Assembly: GCA_034620365.1 (NCBI GenBank)
Contig: JAQGEQ010000225.1
Coordinates: forward strand, 248,001-312,000
From: Pegea sp. RAD2-039
Taxonomy: Eukaryota; Chordata; Thaliacea; Salpida; Salpidae
DNA length: 64,000 bases
Direction: 5' to 3'
Of the stretch, positions 61,380 through 64,000 are shown piece after piece; position 1 is the first letter of the stretch, and every line of letters starts with the position of its first letter. Both the position numbers and the translations under genes were made by a program. The notes under the pieces are model-generated. The model made no database searches. It saw only the letters and a program-made list of their open reading frames with translations, and was not told the DNA's origin.

Positions 61380-62520
61380 ATAAAATAAATGATTTTTTTT
61401 ATAGTTTTGTTCTGTTAATAAGTTATCGATATTAAAATTTTGATAAAATTGTTTTTATTGGCAACAAAAACTTTCAAATTATCAAATTTATATTTTAAAA
61501 ACAAAATAAATATTTTGACAAAATTATATTAATATTTAAAAAAAACGTTTTTATTGTAACAATAAAATGACTGAAATGATATAAAATGATTATTATTTAT
61601 TTTAATGTTAATTAAATAAGGTTTTTATAGTTGAACGAATGTTATATATTTCAAATTATAATAATGATTAATAAATTTAGTGATTAATAAATATATCACT
61701 AAATAGATAATACATGAAAATATTAATTTATAAAACTTACTCAGAAATAAAAGTATAAAAATCTCATTAATAATAAACAATATTGTCAAATATCTAAAAA
61801 ATAATATTTATGTTTTACTAAATGTGTATTAACACAAAGAAATACAATTAATTTATATCGAGAAATCCAATAACTCCAACTAAAACCATTTCTTTTTTTT
61901 ATTCGCTCTAAACAAAGACGCTAGATCTAGGCTTTGGAAATAATTCAAGCATGACAAAAAGCTTGAATAAAAGCGAGCCGAGGCTTTAATGAAACAGAAA
62001 GTACTGAGTAACATTGGAGCCAGCTTATTTTGTCACATTACTGACTTACTCAACAATTTCCGGCAATCTAATTCATCTGCAAGAAATACGTTTTCGATGA
62101 CATCACTTTTCTCCTCTTGGTTAGTTAGTAAAGAGCAGTTAGTAGTTGAAAGTTAGTTGTTGCCTGAAAGTCGAACTGTAAGCACGAGCCTTTTTTAACT
62201 TATTGTTTATTTAGATTTTGTTAATTTATTTTTGTTATTTTTTCTTTTTATTTCAGATATAGAGTTCTTTCATTTTTTTTAATTCAAGTTAAATAAGAAA
62301 AAATATTCAAACTAGAAAATAATTTCAATAACTAAAAATAAATATGACTCAAAACGTTTATATGAGCTTTGAATAAGGGTTTCGATATTACTATTTGTAA
62401 ACATAAAAAAAACTTTAATAACCTTACAGACGACATTTTCAACTACTCAATAAATAATATTTCAATTTTTTTCCAGTTTTAAACTTTAAGTAGGTTTCAG
62501 CTAACTGTAGATCTTATCGT
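61380..62520. other. Upstream region of the GT31 gene
   Basis: AT-rich until about 61890, then a less AT-rich block (61900-62180) that probably contains the promoter and 5' UTR of the gene at 62525. An 8-base inverted repeat ATTCAAGC/GCTTGAAT lies at 61943-61968. Confidence 0.4.
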
Positions 62521-62524
62521 TAAA

Positions 62525-63742
62525 ATGAGATCTTATTTTAGGTGGCAAAGATTATATTTGGTTGTATTTTGGGTCGGCTTGGCACTTTTCCTGGCCAGTT
62601 ATTACGGTTTAAAAGAGTTTATACTGTATCATCAATGGCCACGTGGTAAACTTACTACCATAAACAGTTTAACTGTAGCTAAAAGGATAGTAACAGACTC
62701 TGTAAGCTTGTCAAAGTCTACAGACTTAGAAAAAATAATGAATGATAGAATAAACAAACTGGAATATGGAAAAAATGAAATTTGTCCTTTTGAAAATTAT
62801 ATTCAGCTGAGTAGTAAAAAATGTCAGGGTACAAACGTTACCCAGTCTTCAAGCTCTTTTAAAAGTATACCCAAGTCTTTTAAAGAAGTGAGTTGATTTA
62901 TTACTTTTATAACTCTGTATACTATCAATAGAATAAAAATAGAATTCAATAGAAGACTTTTTATGATAATCTAAATCAAACTAATCCACAATTGTCTTTT
63001 TCATTCATTATTGATTTGAAATGATTTCGTTTCACTTCTGTTTTTTCTTTTTATATTTTGCTGAAATATTCAAAAATTAGAGATTAGATAAATTAAATAT
63101 TAATAATCAACCTTTTGTTGCAAAATTTTTTAAAGACAAATATTTCCTAGATAGTAATTTGTTTCACAACACAAGGAACCTGGCCACTTCAGGAAAACTT
63201 GTTTTTACAGTGAAAATTTGTTAGCAGAACACTTTTAACAAGATTGTTTAAACTTATTTAGCTTTTTTCATCAAACTAATATAGAGAATGCGATTATTTT
63301 ACTTTTAAAATTGATTTCATGGTTTTCAATTTGTACAACAAAAGCATTTTTATTGTTTTTATTATCAATTTATGTAAAGATAATTCTCAACCTTTATCAG
63401 CTAAAGTTTATTTTCTAGATTATTCTACCACCAGTACCACTACCATCTTGCCAAACGATAAATCCGTGGAAGATGGTGGAAGAAACAAAGATGAATGATT
63501 CTTCAAAATTTTCTATGCTTTTCTTAATCAAATCATCGACTAATAATTTCCTACGACGAAAAATTATCAGGCAAACTTGGGGCGGGGTCGCCTCTCTGTA
63601 TGATATGAAATTCCTGGTTATGTTTGTTCTAGGAAACACATTGAATATTGAACATCAAAATTTAATTAACAAAGAAAATAAGATTTATGGAGACTTACTA
63701 CAATGTTCTTTCAATGATACTTATCGTATGCTACCAGATAAA
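62525..63742 (+). CDS. GT31 beta-1,3-glycosyltransferase, 5' part
   Basis: Two exons are visible, 62525-62887 and 63419-63742, giving 229 residues in frame; the gene continues beyond the window. It is a type II membrane protein: short cytoplasmic tail, membrane segment (LYLVVFWVGLALFLASYYG), then a stem. Exon 2 begins the catalytic domain with the family motifs FLIKSS, RRKIIRQTWGG, VMFVLGN and IYGDLLQCSFNDTYRMLPDK. These belong to the beta-1,3-galactosyl/N-acetylglucosaminyltransferases of the Golgi. The DDD motif and the remaining signatures that would separate galactosyl from GlcNAc transferases lie to the right of the window, so no symbol is given. Confidence 0.88.
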
Positions 63743-64000
63743 GTAAGATTATATTTAAACTTTTAAAGTTTTAAGCTAGGTATTTTATCTTCTAAACTTT
63801 TATATATTCAACTTGTAGCTTTTATTAGAAAGAATATCTTTTATCCAAACGCATTTTCAATATTTTTATTCAGTTTATTTACAAACTATTTATCAGTTTT
63901 ATGAAAAGAAACTTTTAATAAAATTGCTTTCAATAAACTCTTTTAATGTAAGTGAATAATTGAAACTAATAAATTATAAATTCTTTAATTCCTTAAAATT
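63743..64000. other. Start of the next GT31 intron
   Basis: Follows the GTAAGA donor at 63743; no further exon before the end of the window. Confidence 0.6.

Noticed and set aside
1-64000. CRISPR arrays, bacterial operons or prophage
   Set aside because: Genes have spliceosomal introns, a U5 snRNA is present and no spaced direct repeats of CRISPR type were seen.

Overview
The window is AT-rich genomic DNA from an invertebrate animal. Genes are split by GT-AG introns (one GC-AG), many of them only 45-54 bases long. The gene set is animal: cGMP-dependent protein kinase, SMYD5, chondroitin synthase, a clan-2-type cytochrome P450, mitochondrial ribosomal protein S33, RNF146 and a GT31 glycosyltransferase. 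A U5 snRNA gene is also present. S33 and RNF146 lie head to tail with one base between stop and start, an operon-like layout known from lineages with spliced-leader trans-splicing such as tunicates. I cannot fix the phylum from sequence alone; a tunicate is one reasonable guess.

Layout: 1-994 (minus) holds exons of an unidentified gene that runs off the left edge. 7.9-9.2 kb (plus) is a small secreted Ly6-type cysteine-rich protein. 9.9-11.3 kb (minus) is an intronless PARP1/2/3-like gene. 13.7-18.0 kb (plus) is a 16-exon secreted protein of 840 residues with two cysteine-rich domains, a Ser/Glu tract and a degenerate von Willebrand A domain, the most unusual gene here. U5 snRNA is at 19.6 kb (minus). 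20-26 kb is gene-poor. 26.4-31.5 kb is PKG. 33.1-35.8 kb is a tandem array of about 14 units of 187 bp. 36-37.2 kb contains duplicated DNA, including a copy of the SMYD5 5' end. SMYD5 is at 38.5-40.5 kb, chondroitin synthase at 42.9-46.1 kb (plus), and the P450 converges on it at 47.0-49.7 kb (minus). 49.7-56 kb is gene-poor. MRPS33-RNF146 are at 56.0-57.7 kb. A GT31 gene begins at 62.5 kb and runs off the right edge.

Dispersed repeats are frequent: a tRNA-headed SINE (SINE-1), a second SINE-like family with a 3' hairpin (SINE-3), 5'-truncated non-LTR retrotransposon 3' ends encoding the C-terminal tail typical of reverse-transcriptase ORFs, and a short repeat that overlaps the last exon of the Ly6-like gene. 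SINE-1 and the LINE share a 3' tail, as expected if the LINE mobilises the SINE. The palindrome TGACGTCA is strongly over-represented across the window (12 exact copies).

All exon models were built by hand from open frames and splice signals. Those given with explicit exon lists keep frame at every junction.
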